DNA from: Ahrensia sp.
Lineage (GTDB): Bacteria; Pseudomonadota; Alphaproteobacteria; Rhizobiales; Rhizobiaceae
DNA length: 64,000 bases
Assembly (NCBI GenBank): GCA_028817895.1
Contig: JAPPOQ010000015.1
Span: 1-64,000, forward strand
Direction: 5' to 3'
Below the pieces are notes generated by a model. It ran no database searches and had not been told where the DNA came from. It saw nothing but the letters and a program-made list of their open reading frames with translations. Every line of letters begins with the position of its first letter. Position 1 is the first letter of the stretch. Below are positions 8,022 to 16,406 of this stretch, piece after piece. The translations under genes and the position numbers were made by a program.

Positions 8022-9164
8022 CTATCCGGCTGGTGTAAGTTTCAGCAGCCTGCCGCCGGATCGATCTTCGAGAACCCACAGCGCCCCATTGGGACCTTGT
8101 TCAACCTCTCGCACCCGGCTTCCCCATTCAAAGCGCTCGGCCTCGGTAGCGTTTTCACCGTCAATGTCCACACGCACCAGGGCGCGCGATGAGAGGCCAC
8201 CGATAAAGGCATCGCCACGCCAGGCGGAGAACACGTCTCCATCATAGATGACCAGCCCAGCGGGAGAGATGGCCGGCACCCAATAGGCTTTGGGTTTGAC
8301 GAAGGCGTCGGACGTGTCGTGATCAGGGATCGGGACTCCCGAATAATTGTCGCCATTGGACACTGTGGGCCAGCCATAATTGGCGCCCGCAGCGATGAGG
8401 TTCAGCTCGTCGCCATGGCGCGGTCCCATTTCGTGGGCCCAAAGACGCCCTTGGGGGTCGAAGTCGATCCCCAAGGGGTTTCGATGACCGACTGACCAGA
8501 AGGTGCGCGCGAGTTCGCCCTGCTCCTGAAACGGATTGTCAGCCGGGACAGTGCCATCATCATTCAGGCGGATGAGCTTGCCGAGTGCCTGTGCAAAATC
8601 CTGGGCCGGTCGCTGTTTCTGCCGATCACCTGAAGTGATGAACATCTTGCCCTCTTGCGCCCCCCCCTTCGGTCCGAAGGCGATGCGGTGGCTGTAATGT
8701 CCGCGCCCGCTGGTCTTGGGCATTTGCGACCAGAGCTTTTCAACATTGGTGAGACGCGGCGTGCCGCTCATGTTCAGAACCGCGCGCGCGACCACGGCGC
8801 CATAAGTGGACCCGCCATCGAGAGTTTCGGCATAGGAGAAATAAACCAGAGAATTCTGCGCAAAGTCCGGGTGAGGGACGATGTCGCCCAGCCCGCCCTG
8901 GCCGCCATAGGCAACCTCCGGCACGCCCCCGACTTCACGTTTGGAGCCATCCTGAGTGACATGCTGAAGCATGCCGGATTTTTCCGTCACCAGCATCGAT
9001 CCGTCCGGCAGGAAAGCCATGGCCCAGGGTTCGTTGAAGCTTGCCACCTCCTGCGCGGTCAGTGCACTGCCGTTGCTGCCATTGATCGAGAAGGCGCTGG
9101 CGATTGAACCGGTTACACAGGCGGTCGTTGTGAACATGCAAAGGGCGAGTAGGCGGTAACGCAT
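8022..9164 (-). CDS. yliI: PQQ-dependent soluble aldose sugar dehydrogenase, YliI type
   Basis: This is an exported six-bladed beta-propeller quinoprotein of 380 residues, of the GSDH/YliI family, which oxidises aldose sugars in the periplasm with PQQ. An N-terminal signal peptide ([20 protein letters not shown]) precedes the catalytic domain. Family motifs are [74 protein letters not shown] and GANYGWP. These hold the PQQ- and Ca-binding residues, including the His in SHR. A Cys at the end of the signal region could be a weak lipobox. No pqq genes are in the window, so cofactor supply is unknown. It converges with the GGDEF-EAL gene. Confidence 0.9.
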   Translation of the reverse strand: MRYRLLALCMFTTTACVTGSIASAFSINGSNGSALTAQEVASFNEPWAMAFLPDGSMLVTEKSGMLQHVTQDGSKREVGGVPEVAYGGQGGLGDIVPHPDFAQNSLVYFSYAETLDGGSTYGAVVARAVLNMSGTPRLTNVEKLWSQMPKTSGRGHYSHRIAFGPKGGAQEGKMFITSGDRQKQRPAQDFAQALGKLIRLNDDGTVPADNPFQEQGELARTFWSVGHRNPLGIDFDPQGRLWAHEMGPRHGDELNLIAAGANYGWPTVSNGDNYSGVPIPDHDTSDAFVKPKAYWVPAISPAGLVIYDGDVFSAWRGDAFIGGLSSRALVRVDIDGENATEAERFEWGSRVREVEQGPNGALWVLEDRSGGRLLKLTPAG

Positions 9165-9299
9165 GAAATGCTCCAGCTTGATGTCGTCTGCGCAGTGCTT
9201 CTATTGCGACAGCGACAAAGACTAAGTCACTTTGGAAATGCTTGCCGGGGACCATCGGTTCCCATAGTTTCATCACGAACGGCACCGGGACACAGACAC

Positions 9300-9920
9300 G
9301 TGATCGACCCCTTTCAGCGTCGGGAAGAACTGCCCGACATCTTCCCAGCCCAGAAACTCACCGGTACGATCAAGGGCCTGTATCGTGCCGAGGGCGACAA
9401 TTTCGTTACCATGCCGATCGAGACGCTCGATGTGACCTTTGAAGGCATTCCCGGCGATGTGCATGCGGGCACAACGCGTCGCAGCGGCGGGCGCGAGCCG
9501 TGGTACCCGCGCGGAACGCCGATGCGCAATGAAAGACAGATTTCGATCCTGTCGCCGAAAGAACTCGCAGTGATTGCGAACCGGCTGGATATCAGAGAAC
9601 TCAAGCCAGAGTGGATTGGCGGCAATCTGCTGCTTGATGGCATCGACGCAATGACCATGCTGCCACCGCGCACGCTTTTGTTCTTTGAAAACGGGGTCAC
9701 CATCAAGATTGACGGCGACAACGCCCCCTGTCGGTTGTCTGGGCGATCCATTGCGGATCACGTCGGCAACCGCCCCGACATCGAGATTGCGTTTCCCCAA
9801 CAGGCGCAACATCTGCGCGGCCTGGTCGGTTGGGTGGAGAAGGAAGGCAGCATCGCAGTCGGGGAGCGTTTCGAAGCACGCATCCCGCCGCAATGGATCT
9901 ATCGGTCTGACAAGTCCTGA
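9300..9920 (+). CDS. MOSC-domain protein
   Basis: The product, about 206 residues, carries a MOSC domain, the C-terminal domain of molybdenum-cofactor sulfurases, used to carry or deliver sulfur or handle Moco-linked chemistry. LTGTIKGLYRAEGDNFVTMP opens the fold. FEGIPGDVHAGTTRRSGGRE, RNERQISILSPKELA, WIGGNLLLDGID and GDNAPCRLSG follow, the last with the conserved Cys. I chose the GTG start immediately before IDPFQRREELPDIFP because upstream codons look non-coding; this start is uncertain. Its 3-prime end overlaps the convergent hypothetical gene by 22 bp. Specific partner enzymes are not visible. Confidence 0.8.
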   Translation: MIDPFQRREELPDIFPAQKLTGTIKGLYRAEGDNFVTMPIETLDVTFEGIPGDVHAGTTRRSGGREPWYPRGTPMRNERQISILSPKELAVIANRLDIRELKPEWIGGNLLLDGIDAMTMLPPRTLLFFENGVTIKIDGDNAPCRLSGRSIADHVGNRPDIEIAFPQQAQHLRGLVGWVEKEGSIAVGERFEARIPPQWIYRSDKS

Positions 9921-10243
9921 TGCAACAGCGGCCTTGCGGCCAGCTCAACGAGTTTCTGCAAGGCGCGTAACTGCTGCTCCGGGCCAACATTTTCCGACAG
10001 CATGAAGCGTTCTGCAAGAAACCTCGCCAGATGACCGCGCTCGGCGGGCGTTTCAGGAATCACGCCCATCAGGGCATCGAAGGCGCAGGCCTGATCCTGT
10101 GATGCTCGCCGGATCGCCGCATCGTCGCCAGCGGTTATGGCAAACAGCAAAGACCAATCCGCTTGATGAAAGTGGTCGAGAACCAGGCTCAGATCAAAGT
10201 GAGTGGATAAGGGGGTGGCGTCAGGCTTGAGTGCAGCACGCAT
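9899..10243 (-). CDS. Hypothetical protein, helical
   Basis: This frame of about 114 residues is read as mostly helical and soluble (LSLVLDHFHQADWSLLFAI, then FLAERFMLSENVGPEQQLRA). I recognise no family. The start used is MRAALKPDATPL; an in-frame ATG 13 codons upstream is possible, and neither has a strong ribosome binding site. Its stop lies inside the 3-prime end of the convergent MOSC gene. It follows the DUF2293 gene on the same strand after about 40 bp, so the two may be co-transcribed. Confidence 0.6.
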   Translation of the reverse strand: MRAALKPDATPLSTHFDLSLVLDHFHQADWSLLFAITAGDDAAIRRASQDQACAFDALMGVIPETPAERGHLARFLAERFMLSENVGPEQQLRALQKLVELAARPLLHQDLSDR

Positions 10244-10283
10244 CACGAAATACTCGAAACTAGAAATTCGTACACACTGCAAC

Positions 10284-10625
10284 CTATACGGGAAAATCCT
10301 GTGGCTTGTCCAATCTTGTCAGCTGATCCACGTCTACCGATGCGCTGGCGCCCCAGCCTTGCAGGACGGAATTGATGTCGTCGACCACGAAAAATCTTGC
10401 AGATTCATAATCATACCCTTCCTGCAGCAAGGCGTCATAGTCGCTGTGGCGGTGCCGGATATGTGCAACGGTGGCGAGAAAGACGGCATCGACGGGCGCG
10501 AGGTTGCGCATATGGGAGCGCTTTGCTGCGGTCAGGATCGCTGCCGCATCTTCGTAGCGCACATGCGGCACCAGATGCCGCAGCGCTTCGGCCATGGCTT
10601 TTTGACGTTTGGTTGTCGCCTTCAT
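10284..10625 (-). CDS. DUF2293 domain protein
   Basis: The 113-residue product matches the DUF2293 family of unknown function. Characteristic stretches are HVRYEDAAAILTAAKRSHMR, APVDAVFLATVAHIRHRHSD, YDALLQEGYDYESARFFVVD and DINSVLQGWG. Arg/His-rich helices suggest nucleic-acid or protein contact, but nothing more can be said. A longer in-frame extension upstream would run into the divergent regulator gene and looks non-coding, so the MKATTKRQ start is preferred. It is divergent from the ArsR-methyltransferase gene, with 87 bp between the starts. Confidence 0.82.
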   Translation of the reverse strand: MKATTKRQKAMAEALRHLVPHVRYEDAAAILTAAKRSHMRNLAPVDAVFLATVAHIRHRHSDYDALLQEGYDYESARFFVVDDINSVLQGWGASASVDVDQLTRLDKPQDFPV

Positions 10626-10712
10626 GCTGGTCGGTTTGGTCCTGTCGTAAGACTTGCGAGCGCGATGGCCTCGTGTATCACTTCCCGGCGTTGATTGTAG
10701 CGGTGTTGTGCT

Positions 10713-11708
10713 GTGAGTGGTGAGGATTCCAGTTTCGAACTGACAGGCGAGGCCGCCGATAGCGTCGCGCGCATGCGTGCCGCAGGTGAGCCGACGCGCA
10801 TCCGGCTGCTCGCCCTTTTGGAGCAGGTTGATCTGACGGTCAGCGACATTGTGGAGATCACCGGTCAGAGCCAGCCGCGCCTGTCGCGCCATCTGAAATT
10901 GCTGGTGGAGGCGGGCTTGGCGACCCGTGTGCAGGAAGGGGCCTGGGCCTATTTTCGCACCGTTGACAGCGGCGCGGCGCGGGCGCTTCTCGACACAATC
11001 CTTGAGCCTCTTGCCTCGAGTTCAGACCCAACATTGCGGGCAGACCGTGAGGGCTTGCAAGCCGTTCTGGAGCGGCGCGACGCTCGGGCTGCGGAGTATT
11101 TTGCTGCCAATGCCAGCCAGTGGGGCCGCATTCGCGCCATGCATATTGAAGAGCAGGCAGTGGAAACGGCGATGCTCGATCTTGGTTTGTCGCTGAAACC
11201 GAAAGGCGTTCTCGATCTTGGCACCGGCACGGGGCGCATTTTGCAACTTTTCGCACCGCACATCACGCGCGGTGTTGGCATCGATATCAGCAATGACATG
11301 CTGTCGGTGGCACGCGCTTCCATGGCGGGAGAAGGTTATGCGCATATCCAGCTGCGTCACGGCAATGTCTATGATCTCGGCACGGGCGGCTCCTATGATC
11401 TGATCGTAATGCATCAGGTGGTGCATTTTCTGGAAGATCCGGCGACTTCCTTTCAGGCCGCAGCCGGGCGGTTGAGCGATCAAGGCAGGCTGCTCATCGT
11501 TGATTTCCTGCCGCACTCCATTGATGAGTTGCGCGATCAGCACGCGCACAGACGGCTTGGGATCGATCCGCAACAATTGGCGAAGTGGTTGGACAGTGCA
11601 GGCCTTGTTCTCGAGACCGAACAATTGCTGCCCGCGCCTCAAGATGATGACATGTCGCTGACGGTGGCGCTTTGGATGGCGCATAAGAGTATGGCGCGGA
11701 AAGCCTGA
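10713..11708 (+). CDS. ArsR-family repressor fused to a SAM-dependent methyltransferase
   Basis: The 331-residue protein joins an ArsR-type winged helix (about residues 15-95: MRAAGEPTRIRLLALLEQ, then TVSDIVEITGQSQPRLSRHL) to a class I methyltransferase with SAM motif VLDLGTGTGRILQLF near residue 168 and GVGIDISNDMLSVAR. No ArsR metal-site cysteines are seen, so it probably senses something other than metal, possibly SAM itself. In many rhizobia such a fusion stands beside metF or other methionine genes. Here the neighbours are DUF2293 (divergent) and an amidase (convergent). The start is a GTG. Its target operon cannot be identified from this window. Confidence 0.88.
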   Translation: MSGEDSSFELTGEAADSVARMRAAGEPTRIRLLALLEQVDLTVSDIVEITGQSQPRLSRHLKLLVEAGLATRVQEGAWAYFRTVDSGAARALLDTILEPLASSSDPTLRADREGLQAVLERRDARAAEYFAANASQWGRIRAMHIEEQAVETAMLDLGLSLKPKGVLDLGTGTGRILQLFAPHITRGVGIDISNDMLSVARASMAGEGYAHIQLRHGNVYDLGTGGSYDLIVMHQVVHFLEDPATSFQAAAGRLSDQGRLLIVDFLPHSIDELRDQHAHRRLGIDPQQLAKWLDSAGLVLETEQLLPAPQDDDMSLTVALWMAHKSMARKA

Positions 11709-11720
11709 TCCGAATTCCGA

Positions 11721-12971
11721 TCAGCCGGCCAAAACGCGTTCCAGCCAGTGCGCCACCTGCAAGGCGCGCTTGTCCTTGCCAAATGGCGCGATGATCTGAA
11801 CCCCGAGTGGCAGTCCGGTCGTGTCCTTCATGCCCGGCACGTTCACACAGGGCAGGCCAAGCAGGGTCCACAAACGGTTGAAGGCGGAATCACCCGTGCT
11901 GCGCAGGCTGTGCGGCGCTGCACCGGGCGCTGAGGCCGTGAGCAGCACGTCGCAATCGGCAAACAAATCATGACTTGCCTTGCGAGCGTGGTTGGCCGTG
12001 CGTCGCGCATCGTCATACTGCGCAGGCGTTATATCATCTGCTGCTTCGAGATGATCGCGTAGCTTCTTCGACAATCCGCCAGGTGAATGATGCAGTTCGT
12101 CGGCCAGCGCCAATCGCGCTTCAAAATCCTGGACGGTCGGATGGGCAAGACGAGCCGCCTCGACGCGCTCCGGCCCTTCAATGTCGGTGATGCGCGCACC
12201 AGCCTTTGCGGCCAATTGAACCGCGCTGGAAAGCGCCATTTCCATCGCATCGCTCATCAAATGGTCGTCGCCACCATGATAGAGGCCGATGCGGGGGGCT
12301 GTGTCGTCATCAAGCGTCACGTCAAGATCGCGCCCCGAACAGGCCGCTGCGACGAGGCCGCAATCAGAAGCACTTGCTGCGAAGAAACCCACCGTGTCGA
12401 GCGACCAGGAAAAGTGCTTCAGTCCCACGGTGGGAAACAAACGAAAGCTCGGCTTAAAGCCGGACACGCCGCAAAAGGCCGCCGGTCGGATGATCGATCC
12501 GCCCGTCTGCGTGCCGATGGCGGCGGGGAAAAACCCGGCTGCAACGCCCGCCGCAGAGCCGGAAGACGAGCCACCCGGCGTGTGATCCGTATTGTGCGGA
12601 TTGCGCGTTGGCCCCGGTTCGAACCAGGCGAATTCGGTCGTGACGGTTTTGCCTGCGATGGTCGCTCCGGCCTGTTTGAGCATGGAGACAAGCGCCGCAT
12701 CCGCCACGGGTTGATGATCTCCATAAATGGGCGACCCGTAGCCGGTGGGCATGTCGCGCGTTTCAAAGACATCCTTGATGCCAAGCAAGATGCCACGCAG
12801 TGGGCCGTCGCCGATCTTCAACTGTGCGGGGCGATGGGCAAAAACACACAGCGTTTCCTCATGCGCTTCCATCCGCTCGCTGCATTGTGCCAATGCGCGT
12901 TCCGGCGTCGTTTCACCGGATGCGATTGCCGCGGCGGTCATATGTGCGCTGATAGGCTTTACCAGTGTCAT
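11721..12971 (-). CDS. Amidase signature family hydrolase
   Basis: This 416-residue enzyme hydrolyses a carbon-nitrogen bond using the Ser-cisSer-Lys triad of the amidase signature family. The Lys lies in LLGIKDVFETRDMPTGYGSP. The Gly/Ser box GGSSSGSAAGVAAGFFPAAI holds the cis-Ser, and the nucleophile Ser is in GTQTGGSIIRPAAFCG. It is a short amidase without a GatA-like partner set, so tRNA amidotransferase function is unlikely. The substrate is unknown. It lies 15 bp downstream of the EamA transporter gene on the same strand, suggesting transport and hydrolysis of one compound, which is inference. Confidence 0.9.
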   Translation of the reverse strand: MTLVKPISAHMTAAAIASGETTPERALAQCSERMEAHEETLCVFAHRPAQLKIGDGPLRGILLGIKDVFETRDMPTGYGSPIYGDHQPVADAALVSMLKQAGATIAGKTVTTEFAWFEPGPTRNPHNTDHTPGGSSSGSAAGVAAGFFPAAIGTQTGGSIIRPAAFCGVSGFKPSFRLFPTVGLKHFSWSLDTVGFFAASASDCGLVAAACSGRDLDVTLDDDTAPRIGLYHGGDDHLMSDAMEMALSSAVQLAAKAGARITDIEGPERVEAARLAHPTVQDFEARLALADELHHSPGGLSKKLRDHLEAADDITPAQYDDARRTANHARKASHDLFADCDVLLTASAPGAAPHSLRSTGDSAFNRLWTLLGLPCVNVPGMKDTTGLPLGVQIIAPFGKDKRALQVAHWLERVLAG

Positions 12972-12985
12972 GAAGTGATTGTCCG

Positions 12986-13918
12986 TCAGGCTTTGCGTTT
13001 GAGCAAGCGCCCATCAATAGCGACAAGCCCGGCCAGAATGATGGCGAGTCCCATCAGATGCCGCAGATGCAAAGTCTCGCCAAGCACCACGATGCCAAGC
13101 GCGATGGCCGAGAGCGGCACCAAAAAGGTCACCAGCGAAATGTTCAGCGCTCCGGCTCGCGACAGAATCCGAAAGAACAGAAGATAGGCAAGGGCAGTGC
13201 AGACGATTGCAAGAAGGACCACCGACCAGATCGCTTGCGCCGAAGGCAGGGCAAAAGCGCTCGCCCCGGCAATCATGGGTATGGGCAGCATGAGGATGGT
13301 TGAAGCGGTGAGCTGCCCCCGTGCGGTCTGCAGAGGTGGAACGGATTTGAAGCGTCGACCAAACACGCTTGCAACGCCATAGGACAGCGTTGCGCCCAAC
13401 ACGGCCAGTTGGGCAAGCGCTGATGCGGCAAGGCCTTGCAAGGCCGCGCTTCCAATCAACACCGCAACCCCCGTGAACCCAAGCACGATGCCGATGAGCT
13501 TGTTGCCCGACAATCGCTCATCCTGGGTGCTCGCATGCGCGATCAGCGCTGTCCAGATTGGCGTCATGGCGTTGACGATAGCTGCCAGCCCGGCACCGAT
13601 TTCCTGCTGGCCATAAAAGATCAGCGAGAACGGGATGATGTTGTTGAGCAGCCCCATGCCTGCAAAATTCAACCAAAGGCGTCGATCACCGAAGCGAAGT
13701 CGACTGCTTAGAGCGACGAAAAGATTGAGCGCAAGTGCGGCCAAGGCCACACGCCAGAACACAAGCATCAGCGGCGGCACTTCCAGCACAGCGATGCGAG
13801 CGAACAGAAAGGACGCGCCCCAGATCAGCGACAGCACGACGAGCAGCGCCCAGTCCTGAGCTTCCATGCGTGGTGAGGGGACAGGTGAGCGGCGAGGTGA
13901 GGGTGGCATGATTGGCAT
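12986..13918 (-). CDS. EamA-family (DMT) transporter
   Basis: This inner-membrane protein of up to 310 residues has ten predicted hydrophobic helices in two EamA repeats. The first opens LLVVLSLIWGASFLFARIAV and the second is the LAQLAVLGATLSYGVASVFG half. It belongs to the drug/metabolite transporter superfamily, which mostly exports metabolites or amino acids. The longest start adds a Pro/Ser/Arg-rich head; starting at MEAQDWALL (13867) would give the usual family length and is equally possible. The amidase gene follows directly and is likely co-expressed. The transported compound is unknown. Confidence 0.87.
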   Translation of the reverse strand: MPIMPPSPRRSPVPSPRMEAQDWALLVVLSLIWGASFLFARIAVLEVPPLMLVFWRVALAALALNLFVALSSRLRFGDRRLWLNFAGMGLLNNIIPFSLIFYGQQEIGAGLAAIVNAMTPIWTALIAHASTQDERLSGNKLIGIVLGFTGVAVLIGSAALQGLAASALAQLAVLGATLSYGVASVFGRRFKSVPPLQTARGQLTASTILMLPIPMIAGASAFALPSAQAIWSVVLLAIVCTALAYLLFFRILSRAGALNISLVTFLVPLSAIALGIVVLGETLHLRHLMGLAIILAGLVAIDGRLLKRKA

Positions 13919-13980
13919 GTCCGGTCGGTGATGACGCCTTATGGTTTCCGCCGAGCTGAAGCGCCACCCGAAACTTGACG

Positions 13981-14223
13981 CTACTCACAGATGCGGAAAT
14001 GATTCTTCTTCCCCTCTTTGGTGCGACCCAACTCAGTGTCCCATTCTTTGCGATTCGGTGCGGGAGAGTGCAGAGCAATGTCTGCGCCCATGGCCGTCAA
14101 TTTTCGTGCTGTAGGTCCGGCCTTTGCGCTTGTTACGAGAGGCGCGCACATCGCGACAAGGACGAGCCCCGAGATTGCGGACCCTGTCGCCAATCTTTCC
14201 GTTCCATTGTCGCACATTCCCAT
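13981..14223 (-). CDS. Possible small exported protein (80 aa)
   Basis: This frame lies in the 335 bp between the EamA transporter and the histidine kinase, on the same strand as the kinase and 30 bp after its stop. It has a hydrophobic stretch, SAISGLVLVAMCAPLVTSAK, that could be a signal peptide, and a charged tail with RKEWDTELGRTKEGKKNHF. There is no clear Shine-Dalgarno sequence and no recognisable family. The opposite strand is also open here, so coding is uncertain. The rest of this gap shows nothing else recognisable. Confidence 0.3.
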   Translation of the reverse strand: MGMCDNGTERLATGSAISGLVLVAMCAPLVTSAKAGPTARKLTAMGADIALHSPAPNRKEWDTELGRTKEGKKNHFRICE

Positions 14224-14253
14224 ACGCTGCCATAGGTCGCGCGCTGGCTCTTG

Positions 14254-15540
14254 TCACCTCATCGGCAGGGTGACGATCACCGCGCTGAACTGACCATCGG
14301 AAATGCGCACCGAACCGCCATGGGCTCTGGCAATTTGCGCCACCAAAGCCAGCCCCAGCCCGTAACCCTCGACATTCTGCTTGCCTGCACCGCGATAGAA
14401 AGGGTCAAACACCTTGTCGCGCTGATCAATTGGAATGCCCGGGCCGGCATCCATCACGCGAAGTATGGCGTGTCCCTCTTCTGCGCCGATGCGAACGCCA
14501 ATCGGTGGTTTGCCATGGCGATGGGCGTTGTCGACAAGATTGCGGATGAGCCGCGCCAGCAATTTGGAGTTGCCGCACACGTTGACTGACACGCCATCCA
14601 CCGTGCAGGCCTCGTAGCGCGCGCATTCCTCAGCTGCCAAGGCGAGCAGATCGATCGTCTCGTTCATTTGGGGCGCGGCACCGGTGTCGAGACGGCTCAT
14701 GGTGAGGATCTCGTCGATCAGCGAATCCAGTTCCGCGATGTCACGCTCCAGCGCCGCACGCCGCTTCGGATCCTCCTTCTCACGCAGCATTTCAACGCCC
14801 AGTCGGACCCGCGCCAAAGGTGTGCGCAGTTCATGGCTCGCATGGGCCAGCAACTGCCGGTTGGAATTGACGAGCCTTTCGATACGCTCCGCAGACGTGT
14901 TAAAGCTTGTCGCCAGTGCTGCGATTTCATCGCTGCCTTCAACATCGACCCTTGAGGAAAGATCGCCTTCGCCAACACGCTCTACCCCGCGTTGGAGGCG
15001 CTCCACACGCCCGGTGAGGCGACGAACGAAGGGCCAGGCGGCAAGTCCAATCACCGCGATGATGAGCGCAACATAGGCTAGTAGACCGAGCAGCGGAGGT
15101 CTTCGCCGAAACAAGGCATGGCTGGCCTGAAAGTATCGTCCGTCAGGGAGTCGGGTGACCCAACCGCGCGAACGGCCATCGAATTCCCAGTCCTGTTCAT
15201 CGTCGGGGTCAAAGTCCAGATCGTCGAAATCGGGCGTTCGGAAGCGCCGGTGCACACGGCCCGCTTTCGCGATCAATTGCTGGTCCGGCCCGTAAAGCGC
15301 GATGCCGACCCGGGTCTCAGCCGCCATTTCTTCCAGCCGCCTTCGCTGAACTTCAACTGGTGCGTCGGCAGGAGGCAGGGCAACGATCACCAGCTTGGCG
15401 ATCAGCTCAAACGGATTGTCGCCTTGGCGCCGCTCGACCAGCGCGAAGAACGCGCTTGAGGCCAGCAGAATGGCCAACAATGTTATGACCACCGTGAAGT
15501 AGATTTGCCGGTGCAGGCGGCGTCTGATGACCGGCAACAT
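14254..15540 (-). CDS. Sensor histidine kinase, CpxA/EnvZ class
   Basis: The 428-residue inner-membrane kinase has one membrane helix at about residues 12-34, a periplasmic domain to about 148, a second helix (LLAYVALIIAVIGLAAWPF), a HAMP linker, and a catalytic core. The phospho-acceptor is His236 in HASHELRTPLARV. The N-box is NLVDNAHRHGK, G1 is DAGPGIP and G2 is GYGLGLALV. The periplasmic domain contains an Asp/Glu-rich run around residues 103-120 (DFDDLDFDPDDEQDWEFD), a candidate cation or peptide sensor. It is the last of three co-directional genes, 8 bp after the response regulator, so these two are a cognate pair. The stimulus is probably envelope stress or metal, by analogy with CpxPRA. 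Confidence 0.93.
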   Translation of the reverse strand: MLPVIRRRLHRQIYFTVVITLLAILLASSAFFALVERRQGDNPFELIAKLVIVALPPADAPVEVQRRRLEEMAAETRVGIALYGPDQQLIAKAGRVHRRFRTPDFDDLDFDPDDEQDWEFDGRSRGWVTRLPDGRYFQASHALFRRRPPLLGLLAYVALIIAVIGLAAWPFVRRLTGRVERLQRGVERVGEGDLSSRVDVEGSDEIAALATSFNTSAERIERLVNSNRQLLAHASHELRTPLARVRLGVEMLREKEDPKRRAALERDIAELDSLIDEILTMSRLDTGAAPQMNETIDLLALAAEECARYEACTVDGVSVNVCGNSKLLARLIRNLVDNAHRHGKPPIGVRIGAEEGHAILRVMDAGPGIPIDQRDKVFDPFYRGAGKQNVEGYGLGLALVAQIARAHGGSVRISDGQFSAVIVTLPMR

Positions 15541-15548
15541 GGTGGGGG

Positions 15549-16235
15549 TTAGTCCTGTTCGCGGGCGAAGACATAGCCCGCCCCGCGCACCGTGATGATC
15601 CGTTTTGGCTGTTTTGGATCGTCCTCGATTTCCGCGCGGATGCGCGAAATATGCACATCGATGGAGCGGTCGAAGGCTTCCAATTCGTGACCCTTCAACT
15701 GGTCCATCAGCATGTCTCGCGACAAGACCCGCCCGGCGGAGCGCGCCAGAATGCTGAGCAGATTGAACTGGTGGGTGGTGATGTCGCAGCGCTTCCCGTC
15801 CATCGTTGCGCTCATGCTGGAGGGGTCGATTTCCAGACGCCCGAAGCGCAAGGTTTCGCTCGCTTCATCCGCCTTGCCACGCCTCAGCACGGCACGAATG
15901 CGGGCCAGCAACTCGCGCGGCTCAAAGGGTTTTGGCAGATAATCGTCGGCGCCAATCTCCAGCCCGATGATGCGATCGACCGGATCGCCCTTTGCCGTCA
16001 GCATCAGGATGGGCGTGTTTTCATGCGCGCGAATGGTGCGGCACACTTCAAGGCCGTCAATATCAGGCAGCATGAGATCAAGCAGAATGAGGTCGAAGCC
16101 GTGCTGCGTGTGCAGATCGATGCCCTCAAAACCGGTATGGGCGACGGTCACATCAAATCCATTGTCTGTGAGATAGTCCTTCACCATTTCGGCAAGGCGG
16201 TGATCGTCTTCGATGAGAAGCACATATTCGCTCAT
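15549..16235 (-). CDS. OmpR/CpxR-family response regulator
   Basis: The product is a two-domain DNA-binding regulator of 228 residues. The receiver has the acidic pair DD at 10-11, phospho-acceptor Asp53 in LLDLMLPDIDG, the TAKG Thr and the LPKPFEPREL Lys. The C-terminal winged helix contains LLSILARSAGRVLSRDMLMD and IDVHISRIRAEIEDDPKQP. The start MSEYVLLIEDD has GGAG just upstream; longer in-frame starts do not fit the fold. It is phosphorylated by the kinase encoded immediately downstream and probably controls the CpxP/Spy-like gene upstream, closing a feedback loop, as in CpxPRA. Confidence 0.94.
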   Translation of the reverse strand: MSEYVLLIEDDHRLAEMVKDYLTDNGFDVTVAHTGFEGIDLHTQHGFDLILLDLMLPDIDGLEVCRTIRAHENTPILMLTAKGDPVDRIIGLEIGADDYLPKPFEPRELLARIRAVLRRGKADEASETLRFGRLEIDPSSMSATMDGKRCDITTHQFNLLSILARSAGRVLSRDMLMDQLKGHELEAFDRSIDVHISRIRAEIEDDPKQPKRIITVRGAGYVFAREQD

Positions 16236-16369
16236 CTGGGGCTCCGTGCTGATTGAGCGGATGGTGGTCGGTAGCGAGGGTGTCGGGTCAAGCGCCCGGC
16301 CGGTTTGCGTGTGCATATCGAAGTTCCCGTCATCATGCATCTTTGGGAAGGGTTTTGCGTTGAGGCAAG

Positions 16370-16398
16370 CCCCCGCCGCGGTCAGGATGCGGCGGGGG
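16370..16398 (-). other. Intercistronic GC-rich hairpin after the Spy-like gene
   Basis: CCCCCGCCGC and GCGGCGGGGG form a perfect 10-bp stem with a nine-base loop, nine bases past the stop of the Spy-like gene and about 130 bp before the response regulator start. There is no T run on the minus strand after it, so a complete intrinsic terminator is unlikely. It more likely protects the 3-prime end of the Spy-like message or partially attenuates the signalling genes. Confidence 0.55.
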
Positions 16399-16406
16399 AA
16401 TGTCCA

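Noticed and set aside
9168-9299. N-terminal extension of the MOSC protein to an upstream ATG
   Set aside because: The added residues are Arg/His/Leu-rich and unlike the MOSC family N-terminus; they overlap the promoter region of the divergent sugar dehydrogenase gene.
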